DNA of 12,523 bases, from NCBI GenBank assembly GCA_937968035.1, contig CALBTS010000624.1, forward strand, positions 1-12,523, in the 5' to 3' direction. Shown here in pieces: positions 1-5,617 of this stretch. The DNA comes from an uncultured Methanomethylovorans sp. GTDB lineage: Archaea > Halobacteriota > Methanosarcinia > Methanosarcinales > Methanosarcinaceae. The position numbers and the translations under genes are program-made. The notes beneath the pieces were generated by a model. That model was not told the origin of the DNA. It saw nothing but the letters and a program-made list of their open reading frames with translations, and made no database searches. Within the stretch, counting starts at the first letter, position 1, and each line of letters begins with the position of its first letter.

Positions 1-234
1 GACCTTTCATTTCTTAATCACTAGGGTTAGTCCTTTGTAACCGTAAATAGTTGTTTATAAAGTACTTAAGCCTTTAATTTCAAGCTGCATTTTAGGTTAT
101 TGCTCTATATTCTGTCAGTAATAGTTCTTATTCTGACTTAAATCTGATTAATTTTAGTCTATTTTATGTCTTTCTGACCCTTCTATCCGGAAAATAATCC
201 ATAGTCCAATAATTCTGTCAACTCAAGATTCCTT

Positions 235-273
235 CATTTTAGGAGGGAAAATGAGGGTATTTATCCACTACAA
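235..273 (+). repeat. 39-base direct repeat, copy 1 (hairpin arms plus 13-mer box)
   Basis: This copy matches 481-519 at 34 of 39 positions. Each copy has CATTTT and AAAATG arms around a G-rich centre (AGGAGGG here), then GAGGGTATTTA, then the TATCCACTACAA box. The centre also reads as a strong Shine-Dalgarno site four bases before an ATG at 251. That ATG opens a 12-codon frame, MRVFIHYNYNCY, ending at 289. Whether the unit acts as DNA, as RNA or through the tiny peptide cannot be decided here. Confidence 0.7.
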
Positions 274-326
274 CTACAACTGTTATTAGTTCCCTGTTTA
301 AGCATAGTATTAGCTATCAATAAGAT

Positions 327-342
327 AAGCACTGCTACGCTT
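327..342 (+). repeat. AAGCnnTGCTACGCTT repeat, copy 1
   Basis: The 16-mer AAGCACTGCTACGCTT has close relatives at 747-762 (AAGCCTTGCTACGCTT) and 784-804, where five bases are inserted. AAGC and GCTT at the ends form short inverted arms. The family is separate from the TTATCCACTACAA boxes but shares the same 1-kb region. Confidence 0.6.
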
Positions 343-480
343 TCAAGTCAATTCGACAATTCAATCCAATTGCGATTATTTAAGACTTTTTTATCAGATT
401 TTGCACTGGGTTTAAGTCAAAAGATCAAAAATCTGGTAAAAAATAGGCAATTTCAGGAAAAGCTCACTTCAGAAAAGTTC

Positions 481-519
481 CATTTTTAGGGGAAAAATGA
501 GGGTATTTAGCCACTACAA
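481..519 (+). repeat. 39-base direct repeat, copy 2
   Basis: This is the second copy of the element at 235-273. The arms are longer here: CATTTTT and AAAAATG pair perfectly around AGGGG. The box reads TTAGCCACTACAA, with one change from the other copies. An ATG at 497, preceded by AGGGG, opens an 8-codon frame, MRVFSHYK, ending at 523. It shares MRVF.HY with copy 1. Confidence 0.7.
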
Positions 520-600
520 ATAAGACTTAGAAAAGGATCTGCTTTGATATGATATGGGGCCGGTTTATACCTATTATATAGTATAAGTATAGAAGAGACC

Positions 601-624
601 AGTTATCCACTACAATAAAGTCTT
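601..624 (+). repeat. 24-base direct repeat with TTATCCACTACAA box, copy 3 of the box
   Basis: These 24 bases are identical to 928-951. They contain TTATCCACTACAA (603-615) followed by TAAAGTCTT. The first nine bases of the box differ from the classical DnaA box TTATCCACA only at the last base. All four boxes (261, 507, 603, 930) are on the + strand. Confidence 0.75.
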
Positions 625-746
625 TAATTGCACTAACGATGATAAGCATTGATAAGTCCTAAAATGCCGCCATTTTTGCCGGAAAAAGAGTTCATAAAGA
701 GTTCGTGAAAGAATTAGCAAAGAACAGGCAAAGAATAAGTAAAGAA

Positions 747-762
747 AAGCCTTGCTACGCTT
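747..762 (+). repeat. AAGCnnTGCTACGCTT repeat, copy 2
   Basis: AAGCCTTGCTACGCTT matches copy 1 at 14 of 16 bases. Copy 3 begins 37 bases downstream. Confidence 0.6.
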
Positions 763-783
763 CCAGGAAATAAGCAAATAGAA

Positions 784-804
784 AAGCATTGCTGCGCTAC
801 GCTT
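784..804 (+). repeat. AAGCnnTGCTACGCTT repeat, copy 3 (expanded)
   Basis: Begins AAGCATTGCTG and ends CGCTACGCTT, so GCTGC/GCTAC is effectively duplicated inside the element. This is a small internal expansion relative to the other two copies. Confidence 0.5.
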
Positions 805-927
805 TGATTAAGTTTCCAGCCTTGATAAAATCCGCGGAGAATAGGCTCTGATTAAGTAATAGAATAAGATAAGAAACGCAACGACCTGAGTTTTAGTCAC
901 GCTCTAGTTACCTGCAAAGATTACATG

Positions 928-951
928 AGTTATCCACTACAATAAAGTCTT
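928..951 (+). repeat. 24-base direct repeat with TTATCCACTACAA box, copy 4 of the box
   Basis: Exact 24-base match to 601-624, 327 bases downstream of it. The frame that reads MRVF.HY in the first two copies is not kept here, so the conserved unit is more likely DNA (a protein-binding box) than a coding segment. Confidence 0.75.
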
Positions 952-1035
952 GAAATGGATTCATGCCATTAGTCAAGTCACTCTCAAATATCCAAAATAG
1001 TTCAAAGAAAATTGTATTTGATTTTATTCATATTG

Positions 1036-1054
1036 AAAAAAAAAAAAAAAAAAA
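1036..1054 (+). repeat. Homopolymer run of 19 A
   Basis: An unbroken run of 19 A lies in a strongly AT-rich stretch about 120 bases upstream of the first promoter. It could bend DNA, be prone to slippage, or act as a poly-T stop for transcription on the minus strand. Runs this long are also error-prone in sequencing. Confidence 0.8.
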
Positions 1055-1157
1055 TAAATACTATATATAAGAGTAAATAAACAAACAGAACAAACTTTAA
1101 AAATACTTTTGCCTCTAATCCCTCTAAAATAAAGGGACTAAAAAATATTTTGATAAT

Positions 1158-1241
1158 TTGAGAAAAAACATTTGACTTTATTTGCAAAGCTTGTTATATT
1201 TACATTATATCTTTTAAAAAACTTTTGGGGGTGCTAAGATG
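1158..1241 (+). repeat. Duplicated promoter/leader cassette, copy 1
   Basis: This segment is near-duplicated at 1623-1705. Shared blocks are the first 22 bases (ending CATTTGACTTT), AAAGCTTGTTATATTTA, CTTTTAAAA, and ACTTTTGGGGGTG just before the start codon. In copy 2 the first block encodes the last codons (LRKNI-stop) of the 133-aa gene. In copy 1 the same bases read DNLRKNI-stop but have no open gene upstream. That suggests a whole gene-plus-promoter unit was duplicated and the upstream gene was then lost. Confidence 0.75.
1172..1200 (+). promoter_or_regulatory. Sigma-70-like promoter for the 133-aa gene
   Basis: TTGACT (1172-1177), 17 bases, then TATATT (1195-1200). The start codon lies 38 bases after the -10 box, leaving room for a leader with a GGGGGTG ribosome site at 1227-1233. 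An archaeal reading is possible, with TTATATTTA as a TATA box, but the TTGACT at ideal spacing favours a bacterial-type promoter. Confidence 0.7.
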
Positions 1242-1640
1242 GAAGGAAAAAAGCTAATAATGGCGAGAGAATTACAACAACTTAAATGTTGTGGTGAAAA
1301 AAATAAAGACCTGGAATATGTGAAATGGTATCTCAGGCAAGAAGGACTAGAAATAGACATAGCAAAAAAATTATTAGAGGCAGGGAATACGCAAAAAATT
1401 GGAAGAGATAACGGTCTATTCCTCTCAGAGTCTCAACTATCAGACGGCTTAGTAATAAGCCGTATATTCGGCATCACCTTGCAAGACCATGTTGACGACG
1501 GCCTGGACTACGTGATACATTTTTCAGTTTTTGACACAAGCACTAACGAAATAGATTTTTTCCATTGGGACGGCTCGACCTTTATCGCTGGGAGCAAGCT
1601 TTTTTATGAAATATTAGACGAATTGAGAAAAAACATTTGA
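1239..1640 (+). CDS. Hypothetical protein, 133 aa, first gene of the early-type cluster
   Basis: I do not recognise this protein. The start at 1239 is chosen because GGGGGTG sits five bases upstream, an arrangement repeated exactly at the next gene. The N-terminal half is polar and probably helical (KNKDLEYVKWYLRQEGLEIDIAKKLLEAG). The C-terminal half looks like beta strands, with VIHFSVFDTSTNEIDFFHWDG followed by a short helix. There is no signal peptide or membrane segment. The stop codon TGA at 1638-1640 lies inside the -35 box of the next gene's promoter, so the two units are tightly packed. Position between a repeat-rich control region and the packaging genes is typical of small phage accessory or regulatory genes, but no function can be assigned. 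Confidence 0.8.
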   Translation: MEGKKLIMARELQQLKCCGEKNKDLEYVKWYLRQEGLEIDIAKKLLEAGNTQKIGRDNGLFLSESQLSDGLVISRIFGITLQDHVDDGLDYVIHFSVFDTSTNEIDFFHWDGSTFIAGSKLFYEILDELRKNI

Positions 1641-1705
1641 CTTTAAAGTAAAAGCTTGTTATATTTAAATAATAAGCTTTTAAAACTTTTGGGGGTGTTA
1701 AAATG
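1623..1705 (+). repeat. Duplicated promoter/leader cassette, copy 2
   Basis: Second copy of the cassette at 1158-1241. Most changes are in the spacer after TTGACTTT and in the stretch between the -10 box and CTTTTAAAA. This copy overlaps the end of the 133-aa gene. Confidence 0.75.
1637..1682 (+). promoter_or_regulatory. Sigma-70-like promoter with operator-like inverted repeat
   Basis: TTGACT (1637-1642), 17 bases, then TATATT (1660-1665). A perfect nine-base inverted repeat, TAAAAGCTT (1649-1657) and AAGCTTTTA (1674-1682), brackets the -10 box with 16 bases between the arms. A dimeric repressor bound there would block RNA polymerase. The upstream copy of the cassette has lost the right arm, so the two promoters may respond differently. 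The sites are seen directly; the repressor is inferred. Confidence 0.65.
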
Positions 1706-1933
1706 GAAACGCTAAAACTGGAAAAAAGACTTTTTTTGAGACTTAAAACCGCTCTAAAAATGGATGACAAAGCAAGATTTTTGATCGAAGTAATTCGAGA
1801 CAGGGAAAAAATGACAGATAATTTTTATCGGTTGCTTTTTGCGGAAGGACTCGAAACATTGCATAAGTATTTTAGCGTCATGGAGATTTACAAAGTTTTG
1901 CCAGTCCTGAACCGACTAGCAAAATTAATTTGA
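1703..1933 (+). CDS. Hypothetical small helical protein, 76 aa
   Basis: Not recognised. The start at 1703 follows GGGGGTG (1691-1697) at a spacing close to that of the previous gene, inside the duplicated cassette. The protein is mostly helical, with many charged residues (KLEKRLFLRLKTALKMDDKARF near the N-terminus) and a leucine/valine-rich tail (MEIYKVLPVLNRLAKLI). There is no cysteine, signal peptide or clear membrane span. Size and promoter arrangement would suit a small phage regulator or host-takeover protein, but no helix-turn-helix can be pointed to. A 28-base palindrome begins seven bases after the stop. Confidence 0.75.
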   Translation: METLKLEKRLFLRLKTALKMDDKARFLIEVIRDREKMTDNFYRLLFAEGLETLHKYFSVMEIYKVLPVLNRLAKLI

Positions 1934-1940
1934 GGCTTGA

Positions 1941-1968
1941 TTTAAGACACTTTATAAAGTGTCTTAAA
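1941..1968. promoter_or_regulatory. Perfect 28-base palindrome (hairpin or operator)
   Basis: Half-site TTTAAGACACTTTA is followed directly by its exact reverse complement. As RNA this gives a 12-bp stem with a TATA loop, and GCTT/AAGC just outside may extend it. No T tract follows (AATGAAGC), so it is a weak candidate for a standard intrinsic terminator. It may instead be an RNA-processing or stability hairpin, or an operator for the gene at 2014. Confidence 0.6.
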
Positions 1969-2013
1969 ATGAAGCTTTAAGAGCTTACAAAAATTTTTAA
2001 AGGGGAATACCAC

Positions 2014-2532
2014 ATGAAAAAAGGACAAAACAAGCAAGCTGGACAAGTGGAAACACTAGAGCAAACACAAGAGCAAGCCAATTTTAAGCCTGCAAAAATT
2101 GTAGGTTTAAAACTCGGAAGCCTAGCTTTACCTGAAACCCTGGAGCAAGATTTCACCCAAGTTATCGGTCAAGGGACAATCTTGAAAGATTGCGAAATTG
2201 AACTAATTACAAAGGAAGGGAAACAAGCTATTGAAGGAACTGACTACAAAATTGTAGGCAATTCCCTACAATACGGAGAAAGCTTGGCTTTTAGCGGCTC
2301 TTGGTTATTTTACCGTGTAGTAGGTGATTTTAAAACGTTGCCAGTTTTGCACTTCACCCCAAGAAAAAAGTGGGCAAATGGATTATTAAGCCGAGGATTT
2401 AAGCCTGAAAATTGTTTGATAGTCAAGGGCATGCCCAATTTGACCGCAAAAAATGGAAAGGTTTTTGCAACGGTTGGAACAAAGATAGAACAAAACAACC
2501 AACCAAGCGAAAATCTTTGGTATAACAAATAA
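2014..2532 (+). CDS. Hypothetical protein, 172 aa
   Basis: Not recognised. ATG at 2014 follows AAAGGGG (1999-2005) with eight bases between. The first 25 residues are hydrophilic and Gln/Glu-rich (QAGQVETLEQTQEQANF), probably disordered. The rest alternates short strands and turns: KIVGLKLGSLALPETL, CEIELITKEGKQAIEGTDYK, then SWLFYRVVGDF and LPVLHFTPRKKWANG. The C-terminus GKVFATVGTKIE again looks like strands. The overall pattern suggests a small beta-barrel or OB-like fold, which would fit nucleic-acid binding, but no specific motif supports this. It is cytoplasmic by composition. It may share a transcript with the next gene, although a strong hairpin lies between them. Confidence 0.8.
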   Translation: MKKGQNKQAGQVETLEQTQEQANFKPAKIVGLKLGSLALPETLEQDFTQVIGQGTILKDCEIELITKEGKQAIEGTDYKIVGNSLQYGESLAFSGSWLFYRVVGDFKTLPVLHFTPRKKWANGLLSRGFKPENCLIVKGMPNLTAKNGKVFATVGTKIEQNNQPSENLWYNK

Positions 2533-2546
2533 CAAACACGCTTGAA

Positions 2547-2567
2547 AAGGCCCCTTAGAGGGGCCTT
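2547..2567. terminator. GC-rich intergenic hairpin
   Basis: AAGGCCCCT (2547-2555), loop TAG, AGGGGCCTT (2559-2567): a perfect nine-base stem of which five pairs are G-C. On the + strand AAAAAC follows, so a U tract is missing. On the minus strand the stem is followed by TTTTC. It may attenuate read-through from the 172-aa gene into the 107-aa gene, whose ribosome site begins ten bases later. Confidence 0.55.
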
Positions 2568-2589
2568 AAAAACTTTAAAGGGGTATAAG

Positions 2590-2913
2590 ATGGAACTAAG
2601 AGAAAAAACATTTAAGAGCAAGGTTTTAAGGGCAAGAAAAGCCAAAAGAGAAAGAAGGCAGAACGAAGAAAACGAAAAAAGAATCTTTCTTTTTTCAGTT
2701 TTTGGATACGAGCCTGAACTCATTTCATTCATCCAGGGCGAAACAAGATTTTTAAGCCCAGAGGAATTAACAAGCAATTTTAAAGGCAATCCAGATTTGA
2801 AAAGCTTTTATAAAAAAGCTTTTCAAGAGCCTAGTTTTTTTGCTAGCTTATCAGGTCTCGACCGATTTTTTTTCAATGGCAAATTATCAGTCTGTAATTG
2901 TTTAACAGATTGA
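2590..2913 (+). CDS. Hypothetical basic protein, 107 aa
   Basis: Not recognised. An in-frame TTG at 2542 would add 16 residues, but it lies upstream of the hairpin and has no ribosome site. ATG at 2590 follows AAAGGGG (2577-2583) with a six-base gap and is preferred. The N-terminal 30 residues are strongly basic (KVLRARKAKRERRQNEENEKR), as in nucleic-acid-binding tails. The remainder is rich in Phe (FLFSVFGYEPELISF, KSFYKKAFQEPSFFASL, RFFFNG) and ends in CNCLTD, with two nearby cysteines. It is the last gene before an intrinsic terminator. Its position just upstream of the large terminase is where a small terminase subunit often lies, but nothing in the residues shows that fold. Confidence 0.75.
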   Translation: MELREKTFKSKVLRARKAKRERRQNEENEKRIFLFSVFGYEPELISFIQGETRFLSPEELTSNFKGNPDLKSFYKKAFQEPSFFASLSGLDRFFFNGKLSVCNCLTD

Positions 2914-2921
2914 TTATTAAA

Positions 2922-2961
2922 GGTATAGGGATACACCCTATACCCTTAATTTTTATTTTTT
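2922..2961 (+). terminator. Intrinsic terminator after the small-gene cluster
   Basis: GGTATAGGG (2922-2930), loop ATACA, CCCTATACC (2936-2944): a perfect nine-base stem followed by CTTAATTTTTATTTTTTG. The hairpin plus T-rich tract is the best terminator in the window. It separates the small genes from the terminase unit. Confidence 0.85.
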
Positions 2962-3069
2962 GAGCCTTTATAGGTGCTCACTATGGCGAAATGGGAGCCT
3001 TAGAGCATTTTCAGAGAAATTTTTATTTTATTTTATTCATTAAGGACAAGTAATGCCAGCCTGCGAGCC

Positions 3070-3098
3070 TTGATAATAAAGAACATATTGCTTATATT
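3070..3098 (+). promoter_or_regulatory. Sigma-70-like promoter for the terminase gene
   Basis: TTGATA (3070-3075), 17 bases, TATATT (3093-3098). The -10 region GCTTATATTTA resembles those of the two upstream promoters (GTTATATTTA). The start codon is 34 bases downstream, with a GGAGAAGGTGA ribosome site. Confidence 0.65.
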
Positions 3099-3132
3099 TA
3101 ACTTATGATAAAATTGCGGAGAAGGTGAAGCA

Positions 3133-5046
3133 ATGGTTTTAACAGATGAAGAAGTAAGTGGTAGTTCAGAGGCCAAGGAGTCTGTATTTTTAGATGCAAG
3201 TCTTAAGGATGTAATTTTAGATTCACAAGAGAAACTAAAAAAGCGGAGCGTAAATGATTTTCTGGCTAAAAGAAGAGATATAGCTGTTAAGGGAATAGAT
3301 GAGGAGTATATTAAGGAAGTAACAAGCCAAAAGAAGAACAGCACAACATTAGAGGACTGGAAGATTTTAGATTTGGAGTTAAGGGGGAGCAGCCGGGATA
3401 AAAAATTAACATATGAGACATTAATAGACTGGGGAGATTTTAACTTAGCCGACATAATTGAGAAGATGGTAAAGTTCGGGCAGGTTATGAGTGGTGTGGA
3501 GTTGAAGCCTTATCAAATTGGGTTTCAAAAGAGGATTTTAGAGAGTGTCATGCTTAATGATGGAGAAGTCTTGACAGCTTTATTCTCAAGACAATCAGGA
3601 AAGACAGAGGTTGTCGCGGTCACGGTTGATATTTTATTGATCTTATTGCCAGTTCTAGCTAAAGTTTTCCCGGACCAGCTTGGGCAGTTTAAGGATGGGA
3701 TCCGAGTTGGATTATTTGCTCCAACAGGTGAAATGGGGATGACAGCACATAAAAGAATGGATATGAGACTTTCATCAAAAGCTGCGGCAGCTGTTTTAGC
3801 TGATTCAGATATTCAGGGGACGAAAGTTTATAATGGTGGTGAACTCAAGGTTTTAGGGCCAAGAGTAAAAATTGGCGGGCAGGATGTCCCGGAGTTTGTT
3901 AGTTTTGTTAAGTTCCAGAGTGCAGCAAAGCAAACAAAGATAGAAAGTAAAACATATGATTTGATAATTATAGAAGAAGCACAAGATGTAGATAGCTTTA
4001 AGATTACAAAGAGCATAATGCCCATGTTGGCAGCGACTAATGGAACGACAGTTATGGTTGGGACCCCAGCTCCGTACAAAAACCACTTTTACGATGCTAT
4101 TTTAAATAACCGGGTCAGGCAGACACAGCTTAAGATCCAGAACCATTTTGAGTATGACTACAAGACTGTCCAGAAATACAATCCAAGATACAAGGCGTTT
4201 ATTCAAAAAGAGAAAGAGAGAATTGGTGAGGACAGTGAGAGTTTTAGACTAGCGTATGCTCTGGAGTGGTTGTTTGAACAAGGAATGGCAATAAGCAGTT
4301 ATGAACTTAATGAGTTTATGCTGGATTATGGTGCTGGATTCTTTTATGCAAAGCCTATGGACCCGGCAGAAATGCCTGAAGGATCGTTTTTTGCAGCTGG
4401 ACTTGACCTTGCAAAGAGCCAAGATAGCACAGTTTTGACTATAGCGATTGTGATTCCTGTCCCAAACACAGAAAAGTTCATCAAAAAAGTCGTGAATTGG
4501 GTGGAGTTTTCGGGGGATAACTGGGAAATCCAGATTGCCAAGATCCTTGAAATCGTTATGAGTTATGATATCAGACTTCTTGGAGTGGATGCAACCGGCA
4601 AAGGAGACCCAATAGTTGACCGGTTAAAAAGAGAGTTAGAGAATAGCAAATGTGAAGTTAAAGGTGTAATTTTTAGCTCAAAGAGCAAACATGATATGAG
4701 CAATTTGTTCTATGAAGAGATGCGCAACAAGCGTATTAGAATCCCCTATACACCAGCTGTTAGAAACACTAAAAGATTTCAGAACTTTCACCAGCAAATG
4801 CTCACATGTGAAAAGAAATATAATGGAAGTAACCATTTAGCTATTGCACACCCTAATATTCCAGGAGCAAAAGATGACTTTGTTGACAGCTTATTAATCT
4901 TAAATTATATTGTTGGTAAGTTTGCTCACTTCTCCGGCGAGATTTTAGATAACCCATTTTTTAAGCCAAGCAGAGGAGAGGAAATTGTCAGCAGGAGGAT
5001 GCTCCAGATTTTAGGAAGAAAAGGTTACAAAGCAAAATTTGGCTAA
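3133..5046 (+). CDS. terL: Terminase large subunit (DNA-packaging ATPase/nuclease)
   Basis: This is the motor that cuts concatemeric viral DNA and pumps it into the prohead through the portal. The 637 residues hold both expected domains. The ATPase has a Walker A-type loop FSRQSGKT (about 151-158), Walker B YDLIIIEEAQ (275-284) and a coupling motif MVGT (308-311). The RNase H-like nuclease has acidic clusters at GLDLAK (Asp425), LLGVDATG (Asp486) and AKDDFVDS (581-585). The Walker A loop uses RQSGKT rather than the textbook GxxGxGKT, which is usual for viral terminases. The first ~115 residues form a polar extension before the ATPase (QIGFQKRI marks its start). ATG at 3133 follows AAGGTGA. 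The gene has its own promoter and a hairpin after the stop. No small terminase subunit is recognisable beside it. Confidence 0.95.
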   Translation: MVLTDEEVSGSSEAKESVFLDASLKDVILDSQEKLKKRSVNDFLAKRRDIAVKGIDEEYIKEVTSQKKNSTTLEDWKILDLELRGSSRDKKLTYETLIDWGDFNLADIIEKMVKFGQVMSGVELKPYQIGFQKRILESVMLNDGEVLTALFSRQSGKTEVVAVTVDILLILLPVLAKVFPDQLGQFKDGIRVGLFAPTGEMGMTAHKRMDMRLSSKAAAAVLADSDIQGTKVYNGGELKVLGPRVKIGGQDVPEFVSFVKFQSAAKQTKIESKTYDLIIIEEAQDVDSFKITKSIMPMLAATNGTTVMVGTPAPYKNHFYDAILNNRVRQTQLKIQNHFEYDYKTVQKYNPRYKAFIQKEKERIGEDSESFRLAYALEWLFEQGMAISSYELNEFMLDYGAGFFYAKPMDPAEMPEGSFFAAGLDLAKSQDSTVLTIAIVIPVPNTEKFIKKVVNWVEFSGDNWEIQIAKILEIVMSYDIRLLGVDATGKGDPIVDRLKRELENSKCEVKGVIFSSKSKHDMSNLFYEEMRNKRIRIPYTPAVRNTKRFQNFHQQMLTCEKKYNGSNHLAIAHPNIPGAKDDFVDSLLILNYIVGKFAHFSGEILDNPFFKPSRGEEIVSRRMLQILGRKGYKAKFG

Positions 5047-5100
5047 TGGAGATTTAGTTAGTAATTTTAATAATGCCATGTCGTGACTGAAATCCTCAAT

Positions 5101-5133
5101 ATAGCGGGTAGGTCTGATTCGCCTACCCGTTAT
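5101..5133 (+). terminator. Hairpin terminator after terminase
   Basis: ATAGCGGGTAGG (5101-5112), nine-base loop, CCTACCCGTTAT (5122-5133): a 12-base stem with one G-T pair. Only a short AT-rich tail (TTAAGC) follows. It lies 55 bases after the stop and probably ends the terminase transcript. Confidence 0.65.
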
Positions 5134-5573
5134 TTAAGCTCCACTAAAAACCTTAGACCTTTCCATTCTAAAAATCCCATATATCTTATATCACAAATCC
5201 AAAACAAATCCAACAGACCATCGATTTAAACGCTTATTTTATTAAGTTTCTTTTAATTTACTTTTCTAAAATATTTATTTTAAACACACCTAAAATTGAC
5301 TTAATTTGCCGGAAAAAGACATGAACCTAAAATACAAATTAGACCCTCAAAATCCCCAATAAAAACCCATGATGTTAAAATCCTTAACCCCAGAGGTAAA
5401 GCACGTTTACACTAAATATATAAATTAAATAAATAAATTAATATAAATATATTTTGCCTTCGGCAAAATGACTTTGACACTAAAGTTTTCACTAAAAATC
5501 AGGCTAAAATGAGGTTTAAAGACAAAAGAAACATCCCGCAGCAACATTTTAGCATGTATTAATTGGTGAATTG
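5134..5573. other. Gene-free spacer between terminase and portal
   Basis: About 440 bases, very AT-rich in the middle (5411-5453 is almost only A and T). Frames of 14-18 codons exist (for example from the ATGs at 5468 and 5506) but lack a ribosome site, so none is called. A CCGGAAAAAGA string near 5309 matches one near 679 in the left non-coding region. No tRNA or CRISPR structure is seen. Such a long gap between terminase and portal, usually adjacent genes, is unusual. Confidence 0.6.
5451..5469. terminator. ATTTTGCC-TTC-GGCAAAAT hairpin
   Basis: Perfect eight-base stem with a TTC loop at the right edge of a 40-base A/T-only tract. On the minus strand the hairpin is followed by TATATTTATATT, so it might stop antisense transcription. 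On the + strand no U tract follows. It could also be a recognition site. Confidence 0.45.
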
Positions 5574-5587
5574 TTTATTATATTTTA
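5574..5587 (+). promoter_or_regulatory. TATA-type promoter box upstream of the portal gene
   Basis: TTTATTATATTTTA contains TATATT (5579-5584), 33 bases before the portal start. The same TTATATTT core lies at a similar distance before the 133-aa, 76-aa and terminase genes, but here no good -35 hexamer is found 16-18 bases upstream. It may be a weak or factor-dependent promoter for the portal-to-fibre operon. Confidence 0.45.
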
Positions 5588-5617
5588 TTGTAAGTTCTTG
5601 TTAAAGAGGGTTAATCA

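Larger units (their letters stand above)
1..1170. other. Gene-free, repeat-rich region (candidate origin or control region)
   Basis: No open frame with a convincing start, ribosome site and length is seen on either strand over about 1.17 kb. The region does contain several dispersed direct repeats: a 39-base element twice (235-273 and 481-519), a TTATCCACTACAA 13-mer four times, an AAGCnnTGCTACGCTT element three times, and a run of 19 A. A six-base inverted repeat AAAATG/CATTTT lies at 661-676, and CCGGAAAA recurs near 188 and 679. Repeated same-strand boxes in AT-rich non-coding DNA fit a replication origin, a partition site or a phage control region; that role is inference. No tRNA T-arm signature was found. 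Confidence 0.55.

Noticed and set aside
544..577. Promoter-like TTGATA with TATACC or TATTAT downstream
   Set aside because: Spacings are 16 bases to a poor -10 or 22 to a better one, and no gene follows for over 600 bases.
235..951. CRISPR array
   Set aside because: The repeats are 13-39 bases, irregularly spaced (96-327 bases) and few. There are no cas genes.
1002..1187. Minus-strand frame of 61 codons rich in Phe and Leu
   Set aside because: Its Phe run comes from the poly-A tract and it has no ribosome site. It overlaps the + strand promoter.
2310..2789. Minus-strand frame of 159 codons
   Set aside because: It lies antisense to two well-supported + strand genes and runs through the intergenic hairpin. 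Its composition is that of a shadow frame.
2590..2913. Small terminase subunit
   Set aside because: The position is suggestive, but no DNA-binding helix-turn-helix or oligomerisation pattern can be seen in the 107 residues.
2995..3074. Two tiny frames, MAKWEP and MPACEP, before terminase
   Set aside because: Only six codons each, lying upstream of or at the -35 box of the terminase promoter; the second has no clear ribosome site.
3033..3455. Minus-strand frame of 140 codons over the terminase start
   Set aside because: Antisense to the terminase promoter and N-terminus, with no ribosome site and no recognisable protein features.
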